From Pontibacter akesuensis (GTDB lineage: Bacteria > Bacteroidota > Bacteroidia > Cytophagales > Hymenobacteraceae), in the NCBI RefSeq assembly GCF_001611675.1, contig NZ_CP014766.1, positions 2,914,001 through 2,978,000 of the forward strand: DNA of 64,000 nt, written 5' to 3'. Under the pieces are notes generated by a model. It did not search any database and was not told the DNA's origin. It worked only from the letters and a program-made list of their open reading frames with translations. Shown one piece after another: positions 8,752-17,171 of this stretch. Position 1 is the first letter of the stretch, and every line of letters begins with the position of its first letter. The position numbers and the translations under genes were made by a program.

Positions 8752-8783
8752 AAAAAGCCTTCCGGTTGTGGAAGGCTCCTTTG
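8752..8783 (-). terminator. Terminator after the DUF5606 gene
   Basis: On the minus strand AGCCTTCC-ACAACC-GGAAGGCT is followed by TTTTTTG. It lies directly after the stop at 8784. Confidence 0.85.
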
Positions 8784-9257
8784 TTATTTAGCGTCTTTTT
8801 CTGAGGCCTCTTCGGATGTTTCAGAGCCTTTTGCGTCCTCCGATCCAGCTGCTGCAGCTTCTTCTGTGAAGCCAACATGCTTGTTTACGATGTGGTACCA
8901 GGCGGCCAGCTTCTTCATGTCTGACACATACACGCGGTCGTCATCGTAGGTTGGAAGCACGCTTGCCATAAACTCCTTGTACTCCTCGTTGTCGGGCTTC
9001 TCGCTTAGTGGCAGCTCGTCGCCATACTTCTGGTGTACCAGGTCAAAAACTTCGGCAAGTGGCACAGTGCCTTCCTCATCGGTTGTATAGATAGAGATCT
9101 CGTCGAGCAGCGACATACGGTGGCGGGCCTGCGCTACCATCGTTTTCGGGTTCTCCTCAAGGCTCTCTAAAATTACACCAGTGCGTGTTGGTTTTACCAC
9201 ACGGTACAGGCCTGACTGGCCAGATACGGCTGCAACTTGTCTTAAATCGATAGGCAT
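8784..9257 (-). CDS. DUF5606 family protein
   Basis: 157 residues from the ATG at 9257 (MPIDLRQVAAVSGQSGLYRVV). This is a small cytoplasmic Bacteroidota family of unknown function. The N-terminal half looks like a compact beta-barrel-type domain (GLYRVVKPTRTGVILESL), then EISIYTTDEEGTVPLAEVF. A helical region ends in a low-complexity acidic tail rich in Glu, Ala, Ser and Lys. The frame extends 18 codons upstream, but that part overlaps the intergenic space after the tonB-like gene and lacks family similarity. It is probably transcribed with that gene (22-base gap) and has a strong terminator. Confidence 0.82.
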   Translation of the reverse strand: MPIDLRQVAAVSGQSGLYRVVKPTRTGVILESLEENPKTMVAQARHRMSLLDEISIYTTDEEGTVPLAEVFDLVHQKYGDELPLSEKPDNEEYKEFMASVLPTYDDDRVYVSDMKKLAAWYHIVNKHVGFTEEAAAAGSEDAKGSETSEEASEKDAK

Positions 9258-9279
9258 AGTAAAGGTATCTCTGTTTTGT

Positions 9280-9678
9280 TTATAATTTAAACATAATTGG
9301 GATGCTGCCATTCACAGCATAACCCGGGGCTTTGAATTTCAGCAGTCGTGCCACGCGCAGCGCCTCGTCTCCTGTTCCGGCCCCTGGCTGGCGCAGGACC
9401 TTAAAGTTGTCGGTAGAGCCGTCGGGGTTTATAGTGAACGAGATAATGGACTCGCCCTGCACCCGATTGCGCTTTGCCAGCGTAGGGTACGTAAGCTCCT
9501 TGTTGATGGCTTTATACATGGCCTCCACGCCGCCCTCGTAATACTCCGCTACCGGAGGTGTTTTGGTTGGAGTCCACACCTTTTCTTCCTGCGGTGTCTG
9601 CTTGTCGATGGTCTGGGCGCTTGCCGTTAGGGTAGCGACGGCAAATAAAAGAAACAAAAATGAGATTTTTCTCTTCAT
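9280..9678 (-). CDS. Secreted TonB C-terminal domain protein
   Basis: 132 residues. MKRKISFLFLLFAVATLTASAQ is a signal peptide; an in-frame ATG four codons earlier (9690) is possible. The mature part has a Pro/Thr-rich linker (EKVWTPTKTPPVAEYYEGG) and a TonB_C-like domain with YPTLAKRNRVQGESIISFTI, NPDGSTDNFKVL and GDEALRVARLLKFKAPG. Unlike true energy transducers there is no N-terminal transmembrane anchor, so it is periplasmic and unlikely to transmit proton motive force alone. Such short forms are common in Bacteroidota. Probably in one transcript with the DUF5606 gene. Confidence 0.85.
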   Translation of the reverse strand: MKRKISFLFLLFAVATLTASAQTIDKQTPQEEKVWTPTKTPPVAEYYEGGVEAMYKAINKELTYPTLAKRNRVQGESIISFTINPDGSTDNFKVLRQPGAGTGDEALRVARLLKFKAPGYAVNGSIPIMFKL

Positions 9679-9752
9679 AAGGATAAACATTTAAAATTCT
9701 ACGTCACGGGAAAAGCTACGGCACCTGTCTAAATGCTTCCTTGGCGGGCCCG

Positions 9753-10361
9753 CTATTGCTGGTTCTGCATCTGTGCGTTTACCTGCTCAATAAAGCCCAG
9801 AACCTCGTCCCGACCCGTGCTCTTTTCGGAGGAAGTACGGAACATCTGCGGTAGCTCGTCCCAGGTTTCAGCGAGTTTACGCTTATAGGCAGCTATGGTT
9901 GAGTCTGTCTTCAGCGCCGACTGCTTGTCTACCTTCGTAAATACAATCACAAACGGCACACCCATGGTTCCCAGGTGGTCAATAAAATCAAGGTCTACCT
10001 GCAGGGGCTCATGGCGCGAGTCGATGAGCACAAACACGCAGGTCAGGTTCTCGCGCTTCTGCAGGTAAAAATTGATCATGCGGCGCCACTCCTCGCGCGA
10101 GCTTTTGCTCACCTTGGCATAGCCGTAGCCTGGTAAATCGACCAGGTACCACTCGTTATTAATAAGGAAGTGGTTGATGAGCTGCGTTTTACCCGGCTGC
10201 CCCGATGTTTTGGCCAAACTCTTCTGCTCAGTCAGCATGTTTATGAGCGATGATTTGCCTACATTAGAGCGGCCAATAAAGGCGTACTCCGGTTTGTTGG
10301 GGGCAGGACATGCCTCCACCTTGGTATTACTCATCAAAAATTTCGCGTCCTTTATAATCAT
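9753..10361 (-). CDS. engB: Ribosome biogenesis GTPase EngB (YihA/YsxC)
   Basis: An essential small GTPase that assists late assembly of the 50S subunit. The protein is 202 residues from the ATG at 10361; the family typically begins MIIKxAKF, which fixes this start over the one ten codons upstream. GTPase motifs are intact: G1 GRSNVGKSS (residues 30-38), G2 region [10 protein letters not shown]3 DLPGYG, G4 TKVDK, and a G5-like TSSEKSTG. It is a single gene upstream of the tonB-like gene on the same strand with a 74-base gap. Confidence 0.95.
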   Translation of the reverse strand: MIIKDAKFLMSNTKVEACPAPNKPEYAFIGRSNVGKSSLINMLTEQKSLAKTSGQPGKTQLINHFLINNEWYLVDLPGYGYAKVSKSSREEWRRMINFYLQKRENLTCVFVLIDSRHEPLQVDLDFIDHLGTMGVPFVIVFTKVDKQSALKTDSTIAAYKRKLAETWDELPQMFRTSSEKSTGRDEVLGFIEQVNAQMQNQQ

Positions 10362-10889
10362 GCCTTTTGGGTTTGAGGCTCTGCCGTCCAAGCGGTAGTG
10401 TTTGGTGCAGAGCGGTAAGCGTATCAGTTCAGCCGCCTGTTTGCAGGGGCCTTATGTAACCTCAAAGGTAAGCATTTAAATCCCACCTCTGCAGGTGGCC
10501 TGCTTATACTTTAACGCAGGAAGTACTTTCAGATTATAAAGAGGGCAAGTATAGATCGGGATTGCCGCCTCTGTCATGTTAAGCCTGAGTAAGACTGCCA
10601 GGTTGCGGTGATCTGGTATAAGGGTACCGGGGCTGTAGCATAGAAGTGTTTCACTCAAGTGGTTTTCAAAGCCAGGTGCTTTCAGCGCCTGTGAGAGGGC
10701 GGCCCTTTACACTTCTGCTTACATCAGGCTCCGTTTTATGGATACTACAGGAGGCCGCCGTGGAGAATAAGGTGTGGCAGCAATGCGGTTGTTGATTGAG
10801 CGCCTTTTTCTTTACACCTTAAAATCTTGCTTTTATCACGATTGAGCAGCTGTACACCATCAAAAAAAGTATGAAAGCCAAATTAAAGC
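10362..10889. other. Non-coding gap between engB and the OmpA/TPR gene
   Basis: About 530 bases. I see no credible gene, tRNA or strong hairpin. The left part is GC-rich and includes two AAGTATA-type motifs near 10504 and 10549; the right part becomes AT-rich towards the promoter at 10890. A 60-codon minus-strand frame here has no family features. Confidence 0.55.
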
Positions 10890-10918
10890 TTGCTAATATT
10901 TTTAATTTTATATATTTG
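10890..10918 (+). promoter_or_regulatory. Bacteroidota promoter of the OmpA/TPR gene
   Basis: TTG at 10890-10892, 18 bases, then TATATTTG at 10911-10918. Transcription would start near 10925, leaving a leader of about 205 bases. Confidence 0.75.
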
Positions 10919-11131
10919 TGATTAACTTAATTAATTATATCTATTCTTTTATTTAGCTAAACCTTTGCGTGCAGTCAACACGTAGGCAGTTAAGCATACA
11001 AACTAAAGATATACTAAAAATAGTATATCACGTATAGAAGCAAATCCTGCTGCTGTGGCCCTGTGCCTGACAGTTGGTATCAGTAATTATTACCAACACA
11101 AACAAAGAAATTATAACAAACCCTTTTACAC
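10919..11131 (+). promoter_or_regulatory. Long structured 5' leader of the OmpA/TPR gene
   Basis: About 205 untranslated bases. They include a perfect 9-bp hairpin GATATACTA-AAAA-TAGTATATC at 11008-11029 and a 7-bp hairpin GTTGGTA/TACCAAC at 11073-11097, followed by an A-rich stretch up to the ATG. Outer-membrane protein mRNAs in Gram-negatives are often controlled in such leaders. No known riboswitch class is recognisable. Confidence 0.5.
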
Positions 11132-13108
11132 ATGAATCATTTAGCCAAATCGTTCTCACGGGTTTCTCTGTTGCTGGCGATGGTGTGCCTTCTGGCCTCC
11201 ACAAGTGCCTCGGCGCAAAGCACCAGAAAGCTTTTGCGAACAGGAAACAAGTTATTCGACAAAGAAAACTATCGTGCAGCAATCCCTTATTACGAGCAGG
11301 TGCTTGCACAGGACCCCGACAATGCGAAGGCGCTTTACTTTGCCGGTATCAGCTACATGACCTTCGACAAAGAGAAGGCCGCTGACTACCTGTACCGCGC
11401 TCAGAAGCTAAAGCCTAACGTAGACCGTGACCTGGAATACTGGTTGGGCCGTGTAGACCACATCAACTACCGATTTGACGAGGCCATTGCGCACTACCAG
11501 AACTACCAGAAGGAGATTCCGAACCGCAACTACGGCCTGAAAGAGGAAGTAGCCCAGTTGATTCAGTACTCCAAAAACGCAAAGCGTGAGGTAGCCAACC
11601 CGAAAGACGTGTTTGTGAAAAACCTGGGTGGTACCGTGAACACGGCGTACTCAGAGCACAGCCCTGTTATCTCGTCTGATTACAACTACCTGCTTTATAC
11701 TTCCCGTGGAGAGAAATCGACAGGTGGCAAGGAAGCGCGTGACGGTGAGTTCTACGAGGATATCTTTGAGACAACCCGCATTGGCGAAGATGAGTGGGCG
11801 CAGACCCGCATTGTGCCAGGCAACCTGAACAGCGCCGGACACGATGCCTCTATCCAGCTTTTCGACAACGACACAAAACTGTTGCTATACCAGTCTGTCA
11901 ACAACGGCGACATCATGGTGTCTGAGCGCCAGCCTGACGGTAGCTGGGGAACACCTACCAGCATCAGCGACAAAGTAAATACACGTGACTTCGAATCTGA
12001 CGCGTACATTACGCCAGATGGGCAGACGCTGTTCTACTCTACCAGCCACTACTCTGAAAACGGTGACCTGGATATTTACACGATCAAGCGCAACGCGAAC
12101 GGTACCTGGGGCAACCCAAGAAGCCTGGGCAACACCATCAACACACCATTCGACGATGACAGCCCGTACCTTTCAAGCGATGGAACACTTTACTTCTCAT
12201 CGCGCGGTAACAACAGCATGGGTGGCTACGATATTTTTGCTGCCAAGTATGACTCAGTTGCCCGCCGCTGGTCGCGCCCTGTAAACCTGGGTTCGCCTAT
12301 CAACACGCCGGACGATGACACGTACTACCGCCTTGCTCCGGACGGAAGCTACGCTTACCTGTCTTCTTACCGCATTGGCGGTTACGGCGAAAAGGATATC
12401 TATACCATCAACTACATCAGGAACGCAACTGTTAGAGGCCAGGTGTTCACACAGGCGGATAGCATTGCCATACCGGGTATCGAGCTGGTGTTTAACGGCC
12501 TGCAGGCTGACAAGCGCCCAATTACTTACCGCGATGTAACCAAGCCTGACTCTGCCACTTACAACGTGCAGGTGCTGTCTGGCCGTAACTACCAGGTGCA
12601 GCTGTCGTTGGATGGCCGTGTGCTGGAAACGCAGGAGTTTGAGGTACCGGTGGTACTGAACGACACAAGCACGATCACCAAGAACTTCTACATCAACTTT
12701 GTTGACTCTACCGGTGTGCTTGCCAGAAACACAAATGCTTCTTCTTACAACATGAAGCCTGTGTATTTCGATACAGACGAGTACAAGCTGACGCCAGAGG
12801 CCATCCAGGAGCTGGACAGAATTGCTGAGATCATGAAAGCCAATCCAACGCTGAACATCAGCATTGAAGGCCACACTGACTCACGCGCCTCTGATTCCTA
12901 CAACATGACCTTGGGCCAGAACCGTGCGGATGCAGCATATGACTACCTGATGACGAAGGGCATTTCAGCGAAGCGCCTGGTAACGGCTTCGTTTGGCGAA
13001 AGCAGACCTGTAGTGCCAAACACATCAGAGGAGAACATGCAGCTTAACCGTAGAACAGAGTTCAAAGTGGTTCCACGCCAGGGCGAGACCCAGAAAAGCA
13101 TACAGTAG
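11132..13108 (+). CDS. OmpA-family protein with TPR and PD40 (WD40-like) repeats, PorE-like layout
   Basis: 658 residues. The signal peptide runs to about residue 29 (ending ASTSASAQ). TPR repeats follow (RKLLRTGNKLFDKENYRAA, about residues 32-150). Next come PD40 beta-propeller blades (SPVISSDYNYLLYTSRG, DAYITPDGQTLFYSTSH, SPYLSSDGTLYFSSRG), then a carboxypeptidase-regulatory-like segment (ATVRGQVFTQADSIAIPGIEL). The C-terminal OmpA domain has PVYFDTDEYKLTPEA and ISIEGHTDSRAS for peptidoglycan binding. The order TPR-PD40-CRD-OmpA matches PorE, a type IX secretion component that bridges outer membrane and peptidoglycan. Bacteroidota carry several paralogues, so a T9SS role is inference. It is expressed alone with a terminator directly after. 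Confidence 0.88.
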   Translation: MNHLAKSFSRVSLLLAMVCLLASTSASAQSTRKLLRTGNKLFDKENYRAAIPYYEQVLAQDPDNAKALYFAGISYMTFDKEKAADYLYRAQKLKPNVDRDLEYWLGRVDHINYRFDEAIAHYQNYQKEIPNRNYGLKEEVAQLIQYSKNAKREVANPKDVFVKNLGGTVNTAYSEHSPVISSDYNYLLYTSRGEKSTGGKEARDGEFYEDIFETTRIGEDEWAQTRIVPGNLNSAGHDASIQLFDNDTKLLLYQSVNNGDIMVSERQPDGSWGTPTSISDKVNTRDFESDAYITPDGQTLFYSTSHYSENGDLDIYTIKRNANGTWGNPRSLGNTINTPFDDDSPYLSSDGTLYFSSRGNNSMGGYDIFAAKYDSVARRWSRPVNLGSPINTPDDDTYYRLAPDGSYAYLSSYRIGGYGEKDIYTINYIRNATVRGQVFTQADSIAIPGIELVFNGLQADKRPITYRDVTKPDSATYNVQVLSGRNYQVQLSLDGRVLETQEFEVPVVLNDTSTITKNFYINFVDSTGVLARNTNASSYNMKPVYFDTDEYKLTPEAIQELDRIAEIMKANPTLNISIEGHTDSRASDSYNMTLGQNRADAAYDYLMTKGISAKRLVTASFGESRPVVPNTSEENMQLNRRTEFKVVPRQGETQKSIQ

Positions 13109-13145
13109 CAAGCGAAGCCGAAAGGTTCTTTATACTATATCCCTG

Positions 13146-13179
13146 AAGCAGGCCGGACGTTTGTCCGGCCTGCTTTTTT
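13146..13179 (+). terminator. Terminator after the OmpA/TPR gene
   Basis: AAGCAGGCCGGAC and GTCCGGCCTGCTT form a 13-bp GC-rich stem with a 4-base loop, followed by T residues. A textbook intrinsic terminator. Confidence 0.92.
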
Positions 13180-13221
13180 ATATTTCGGAACATATTCTGC
13201 GGATTATAGTTTTAGGTACAG

Positions 13222-13229
13222 TATTTTTG
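13222..13229 (+). promoter_or_regulatory. -7 element for ubiE-porT
   Basis: TATTTTTG fits TAnnTTTG, 27 bases before the ubiE ATG. The -33 region is weak. Confidence 0.5.
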
Positions 13230-13255
13230 CTCCATCACTCACTCGATTTCAACCC

Positions 13256-13978
13256 ATGTCGGTAGTACCTTACAAAGACCAGAACGGCGATAAAAAGTCG
13301 CAGGTGGCGACAATGTTCAATAACATTGCGGGCAAGTATGATTTCCTGAACCACTTCTTAAGTGCTGGTATTGATATCGTCTGGCGCAAAAAGGCTGTAC
13401 GCCTGCTGGCACCTGAAAAGCCGAAGCAAGTACTGGATATTGCCACCGGAACCGCTGATTTCGCCATTGAAGCACTGCGCCTGAACCCAGATAAAATTAC
13501 GGGAGTCGACATCTCTGAGGGTATGTTGGCCGTAGGACGGGAGAAGCTGGCCAAACGCGGGCTGCAAAACAAAATAGAGCTGCTGTACGGCGATTCGGAA
13601 GACCTGCCCTTTGAGGATAACTCCTTTGATGCCATTACGGTGGCGTTTGGCGTGCGTAACTTCGAGCACCTAGAGAAGGGGCTGTCGGAGATGCACCGTG
13701 TGCTGAAGCCGGGCGGGACAGCCGTAGTGCTAGAATTCTCCAAGCCGCGCAGCTTCCCAATGAAGCAGTTGTATCAATTTTATTTCAAGAATATACTACC
13801 GGTGGTAGGCAAACTCGTTTCTAAGGACAATGCTGCCTATACTTATCTGCCGGAATCGGTTCAGGCGTTTCCGGATGGGCAGGATTTTCTTAATATTTAC
13901 CAAAAAGTCGGATTTAGAAGCACGAAATGGCATTCACTCACATTTGGAATAAGCTCCATCTACACAGGCAAAAAGTAG
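13256..13978 (+). CDS. ubiE: Demethylmenaquinone methyltransferase UbiE/MenG
   Basis: SAM-dependent C-methylation of demethylmenaquinone, the last step of menaquinone synthesis (menaquinone is the usual Bacteroidota quinone; menB is at 24.6 kb). 240 residues with the family's VATMFNNIAGKYDFLNHFLS block, SAM motif I DIATGTADFAIEAL, and the signatures YGDSEDLPFEDNSFDAITVAFGVRN and HRVLKPGGTAVVLEFSKP. The 3' end overlaps porT by 52 bases in another frame. The pair ubiE-porT is conserved in Bacteroidota. Confidence 0.96.
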   Translation: MSVVPYKDQNGDKKSQVATMFNNIAGKYDFLNHFLSAGIDIVWRKKAVRLLAPEKPKQVLDIATGTADFAIEALRLNPDKITGVDISEGMLAVGREKLAKRGLQNKIELLYGDSEDLPFEDNSFDAITVAFGVRNFEHLEKGLSEMHRVLKPGGTAVVLEFSKPRSFPMKQLYQFYFKNILPVVGKLVSKDNAAYTYLPESVQAFPDGQDFLNIYQKVGFRSTKWHSLTFGISSIYTGKK

Positions 13979-14694
13979 CCCTTTGCCTACTGGCCGTACT
14001 CCTGTTGCTTGGCAACACTACGCAGGCGCAGCAAAGAGACAAAGCCCTTAACAAGCCTGGCTACGACGATCGCCCGGTGCACTATGGCTTTTACCTGGCT
14101 GTTCCCCTCACCAAGTATAACCTGCAGCATTCGCAGGCTTATGTGGACCAGATAAGAAGCGTAGACCCTAATATCTCGGTTCGGACTAAAACAGATATAG
14201 GGTTTTATACCGGCTTGGTGTTGAACGTACGCCTGGCGCAGTACCTGGATGCTCGTTTTGTACCGGGTGTGGGTTTTTACGGCCGTACCATCGAGTTCAG
14301 AAACATAGAGGTGCCCAACCAGGAAACAGAGGACCTGATGATCGAGACGATTGCAAACACAATGGTTGAGCTACCGCTGCTGCTGAAGTATAAATCAAAG
14401 CGCCGCTCTAACTTCAGGCCATACTTAGTGGCCGGTGTAAAGCCAAGTATAGATCTGGGCAAAGGCAATAGCGGTGCGAGTGGCGCCATGTTGCTGGAAG
14501 TGGAACAGTATGACCTGGCGCTGGAATACGGAATAGGGCTTGATGTTTTTTACCCATACTTCAAGTTCGCGCCGGAACTGCGTTTCTCGCATGGCTTGAT
14601 TAACCAGCACAAGCCGGTGGAGGGCAGCCAGTACAGCGCCTACATCCAAAAACTGACCAACCACAACGTTTCACTCATCCTTTTCTTTGAATAA
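13927..14694 (+). CDS. porT: PorT-family outer-membrane beta-barrel protein of the type IX secretion system
   Basis: 255 residues. The first 34 residues form a long signal peptide with the hydrophobic core VALCLLAVLLLLGN ending TTQAQQ. The rest has alternating strands of an eight-stranded barrel (HYGFYLAVPLTKYNL, GFYTGLVLNVRLAQYLDARFVPG, FAPELRFSHGL). PorT is needed for type IX secretion and gliding in relatives. The only in-frame ATG lies inside ubiE, so the reading frames overlap by 52 bases and translation is probably coupled. Identity rests on the fold-like pattern plus the ubiE context. Confidence 0.88.
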   Translation: MAFTHIWNKLHLHRQKVALCLLAVLLLLGNTTQAQQRDKALNKPGYDDRPVHYGFYLAVPLTKYNLQHSQAYVDQIRSVDPNISVRTKTDIGFYTGLVLNVRLAQYLDARFVPGVGFYGRTIEFRNIEVPNQETEDLMIETIANTMVELPLLLKYKSKRRSNFRPYLVAGVKPSIDLGKGNSGASGAMLLEVEQYDLALEYGIGLDVFYPYFKFAPELRFSHGLINQHKPVEGSQYSAYIQKLTNHNVSLILFFE

Positions 14695-14697
14695 GAA

Positions 14698-15447
14698 ATG
14701 ACGAAGATCGCACTTATAACAGGTGCCACTTCCGGGATAGGCAATGCCACAGCCCTGGAACTGGCCAGCAAAGGATACCGTATCATAGCCACCGGTCGAC
14801 GGCAGGAGCGCCTGCAGGAGTTGCAGCAAAAGCTGGGCGCGGAGCAGGTGTACCCCTTGATGTTCGACGTGCGGGAGCGGGAAACGGTGCAGCAGGCAAT
14901 AGATAGTTTGCCAGAGGCGTGGCGCAATGTGGAGGTGCTGGTAAACAACGCCGGAAACGCGCATGGCCTGTCGCCGATACAGGATGGCTCCCTGGATGAC
15001 TGGGATGCAATGATTGACATTAACGTGAAGGGCCTGCTCTATGTCACCAAGGCTGTGCTGCCGTTGCTGCAGAAAGCAAAGAAAGCGCATATCGTGAATG
15101 TAGGCTCCATAGCGGGCAAAGAGGTGTACCCGAACGGAAACGTGTACTGTGCCTCCAAGCATGCCGTAGATGCACTCTCTAAGGCCATGCGCCTGGACCT
15201 GGTGCAACAGGGTATCAAAGTATCAGAGGTGAACCCGGGGCTGGTGGAAACGGAGTTCTCGGAGGTGCGGTTTAAAGGCGACTCAGCGCGTGCCGCCACT
15301 GTGTACCAGGGCTATGAACCGTTGCAGGCCCAGGATATTGCCGAGTTGATCGGCTTTATCGTTACGCGCCCGGCACACGTAAATTTGGCTGAAGTGCTGG
15401 TGCTGCCTACCGCACAGGCCTCATCCACCATTGTGCACAAGCAGTAG
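14698..15447 (+). CDS. Short-chain dehydrogenase/reductase, YdfG-like
   Basis: 249 residues. A classical SDR: cofactor motif TGATSGIG (residues 8-15), NNAG (83-86), Ser137 and the catalytic YCASK (Tyr150, Lys154). The ATGRR after the second strand suggests NADP(H) preference. The layout and FDVRERETVQQAI plus VNPGLVETEFSEVRF match the 3-hydroxy acid (serine/malonic semialdehyde) dehydrogenase YdfG group; the substrate is not proven. It follows porT by 3 bases, so it belongs to the ubiE-porT transcript and ends at a bidirectional terminator. Confidence 0.9.
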   Translation: MTKIALITGATSGIGNATALELASKGYRIIATGRRQERLQELQQKLGAEQVYPLMFDVRERETVQQAIDSLPEAWRNVEVLVNNAGNAHGLSPIQDGSLDDWDAMIDINVKGLLYVTKAVLPLLQKAKKAHIVNVGSIAGKEVYPNGNVYCASKHAVDALSKAMRLDLVQQGIKVSEVNPGLVETEFSEVRFKGDSARAATVYQGYEPLQAQDIAELIGFIVTRPAHVNLAEVLVLPTAQASSTIVHKQ

Positions 15448-15462
15448 CTCTAAAGAAATAAG

Positions 15463-15514
15463 AGTATAAATCCCGGTCCTGCAGCATACTTACTGCAAGG
15501 CCGGGATTTATACT
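15463..15514. terminator. Bidirectional terminator with the AAGTATA-type motif in its stem
   Basis: Arms AGTATAAATCCCGG (15463-15476) and CCGGGATTTATACT (15501-15514) pair perfectly, with a second inner stem CTGCAG/CTGCA. It lies between convergent SDR and NUDIX genes. The overrepresented heptamer forms the base of the stem and the loop holds another near copy (CATACTT). Confidence 0.85.
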
Positions 15515-15526
15515 TTAAGGCAGGTG

Positions 15527-15922
15527 CTACTTCAGAAGTCCTTCTGCTTTCAGCCAGTCAAAAATGATTTTATCAACCGGAGACACATGTTCCCTGTCCC
15601 CATAGCTGAGCCATACCACTTCCTCAATCTCTGATGCGGCCTTAATGGAGCCTTTATAGGCGGCACGGTAGCACTGCATTTTAACCTCTACCCCCTCTGG
15701 ATGCCCGTGCGCCTGCGTCTGAAACGTGTCCACATACGCGATGGTCGATTCAATGAGGGTTATACTTAGCTCTTCCTGTATCTCCCGGATCAGCGCCTGC
15801 TGGTCTGTTTCTCCCGCCTCACGTTTACCGCCCGGAATATAATACGTGTCTTTTCCGCTGCTCCTGGTGCTCAGTATTTTGCCTTCCTTCAGTTCCAGCC
15901 AAGCCAGTTTATCGATTATCAT
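15527..15922 (-). CDS. NUDIX hydrolase
   Basis: 131 residues. The Nudix box is complete: GGKREAGE then TDQQALI then REIQEEL (about residues 31-52), giving the metal-binding Glu residues for hydrolysis of nucleoside-diphosphate-linked compounds. YYIPGGK before the box is typical of NTP-cleaning members; the substrate is unknown. The ATG at 15922 gives an immediate first beta strand (MIIDKLAWLEL). It is a single gene, convergent with the SDR. Confidence 0.92.
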   Translation of the reverse strand: MIIDKLAWLELKEGKILSTRSSGKDTYYIPGGKREAGETDQQALIREIQEELSITLIESTIAYVDTFQTQAHGHPEGVEVKMQCYRAAYKGSIKAASEIEEVVWLSYGDREHVSPVDKIIFDWLKAEGLLK

Positions 15923-16070
15923 CTGCTAACTTAATTTATCTAAACATGTGCGCAAAAGTACACAGTAATATGGTTCTCTGAAGTAGCTGCATGACCGGTG
16001 TTATAAATAAAGCAGGTAAGAAAAAAAGCAGGTAAGTAAACATGTTGCTCCCTTAAGAGAGGCACAAAAA

Positions 16071-16094
16071 AAGAGGAAGCCTAAGCTTCCTCTT
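16071..16094 (-). terminator. Terminator of the 90-residue protein gene
   Basis: AAGAGGAAGC-CTAA-GCTTCCTCTT, 10-bp perfect stem; on the minus strand it is followed by a long T run. It ends the gene at 16121-16393. Confidence 0.88.
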
Positions 16095-16120
16095 TGATAA
16101 AACAGGTACTTTGCGGGAGC

Positions 16121-16393
16121 TTACTTATCGCGCTCGTATCCGAATTCCTTCACTATTTTGTTGTATACACCTAATAGTAGGAAAGACGGTGCCCACTGGC
16201 CCACAAATAATGCCTCCTCATCTTTTTTCAGAACCTTAAGTGTGGCAGAAATAGCCATTGAACCAAGAGCGGCCCACAGGTACACATCCGATGGTACCTT
16301 AGATGTATACTGCTCAATAGCTGCTGCTACTGGTCCTTCTTTATGTTCTGGGTTTGCTCTATCTGCTTTGTTTTTTAAGTCTTGTGCTTCCAT
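16121..16393 (-). CDS. Small membrane-associated hypothetical protein
   Basis: 90 residues, no function recognised. A charged N-terminus (MEAQDLKNKADRANPEHKEGP) precedes two moderately hydrophobic stretches, VYLWAALGSMAISATLKVL and QWAPSFLLLGVYNKIV, which could be two membrane helices. The C-terminus is charged. It has its own terminator and an AT-rich upstream region. Reading-frame quality and the terminator position make it probably a real gene. Confidence 0.7.
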   Translation of the reverse strand: MEAQDLKNKADRANPEHKEGPVAAAIEQYTSKVPSDVYLWAALGSMAISATLKVLKKDEEALFVGQWAPSFLLLGVYNKIVKEFGYERDK

Positions 16394-16711
16394 AATTTTA
16401 TTTTAGTTGTTAAGAAATTGCTTTATCCCTTACAAAACGTATTAACAAACCTATGGTTATCAAAAATTGAAAATTTAGGACTATGGGCATAAATTTAGAT
16501 AAAGTATAACCTAGCCCAAGCAGCAGTTTCCAGCAGCACTGGGAGGCGCAGGCAAAGGAGCGGGAGTACCCGGAAGGGCTGCAGTGCCGTGTGCGGCGGC
16601 GGTATACTTGAGGAGTCGGAGTAGCGGTTACCCGGCAGAAGTTACTTGCCACACTTGTATCGCCGTTTTGAAATAGCTTATAACAACGGCAAGCGCAGGA
16701 GGGGTAAGGGC
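16394..16711. other. Non-coding gap upstream of the small membrane protein gene
   Basis: About 320 bases. The half next to the gene is AT-rich and probably holds its promoter. The other half is a GC-rich stretch full of GCAG/GGCGG words, with AAGTATA-type motifs near 16500 and 16606. An 80-codon minus-strand frame here shows no protein-like pattern. Confidence 0.45.
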
Positions 16712-16742
16712 AAAAAAAAGCCTTACAATAAATGTAAGGCTT
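16712..16742 (-). terminator. Terminator of the cold shock gene
   Basis: AAGCCTTACA-ATAAA-TGTAAGGCTT, 10-bp perfect stem with a T run on the minus strand, 30 bases after the cold shock gene stop. Confidence 0.9.
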
Positions 16743-16772
16743 AGAAGTTATGAATATGGGTAAACGGCTAAA

Positions 16773-16964
16773 CTAAGCTTGCTTAACGTTTACTGCATTT
16801 AATCCTTTTCTTCCTTCTTTTAGATCGAAAGTTACTTCGTCACCTTCTCTTACTTCGTCAACAAGACCAGAAATGTGTACGAAATACTCTGTGTTTGATC
16901 CGTCTTCTTTAATGAAACCAAATCCTTTAGATTCATTGAAGAACTTAACAATACCTTTGTTCAT
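16773..16964 (-). CDS. Cold shock domain protein (CspA family)
   Basis: 63 residues, the single-domain CspA length. It is an RNA chaperone that melts mRNA structure. RNA-binding motifs are present: RNP1 KGFGFIKE (about residues 14-21) and RNP2-like YFVHIS (27-32). The C-terminus KGLNAVNVKQA is usual. It has a strong promoter and terminator and stands alone. The gene is free of the AAGTATA motif, as are other presumably highly expressed genes here. Confidence 0.96.
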   Translation of the reverse strand: MNKGIVKFFNESKGFGFIKEDGSNTEYFVHISGLVDEVREGDEVTFDLKEGRKGLNAVNVKQA

Positions 16965-16987
16965 TCTATTAATTTTTTAATTTTATG

Positions 16988-17018
16988 TAAAGGTAGAAAC
17001 AAAATGCAAAAAATCAAC
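16988..17018 (-). promoter_or_regulatory. Promoter of the cold shock gene
   Basis: On the minus strand GTTG, 19 bases, then TACCTTTA (one mismatch to TAnnTTTG). This gives a very short leader, unlike the long cold-sensing leader of enterobacterial cspA. Confidence 0.7.
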
Positions 17019-17171
17019 CCCTCCTGCATTTTATCAAACAAGAAATTTTCCTTGTCAGATTTCTTGCACAAATAATCCTATAAATCAGGTTTGAAAGCGG
17101 ATAAAGAGTTGCGACCAGGGCAGCCAGCGGCAAGCAAAGGAAACTGAAAGCGGCGGCAGTTCAGCCGCAGG

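Noticed and set aside
8687..8878. N-terminal extension of the 104-residue protein
   Set aside because: It would be translated through the terminator of the DUF5606 gene and overlap its coding end.
10476..10658. 60-codon minus-strand frame in the gap before the OmpA/TPR gene
   Set aside because: No start context, no conservation signal visible, composition like the gap.
16410..16652. 80-codon minus-strand frame before the cold shock gene
   Set aside because: GC-rich, Cys/Arg-rich translation without protein-like pattern.
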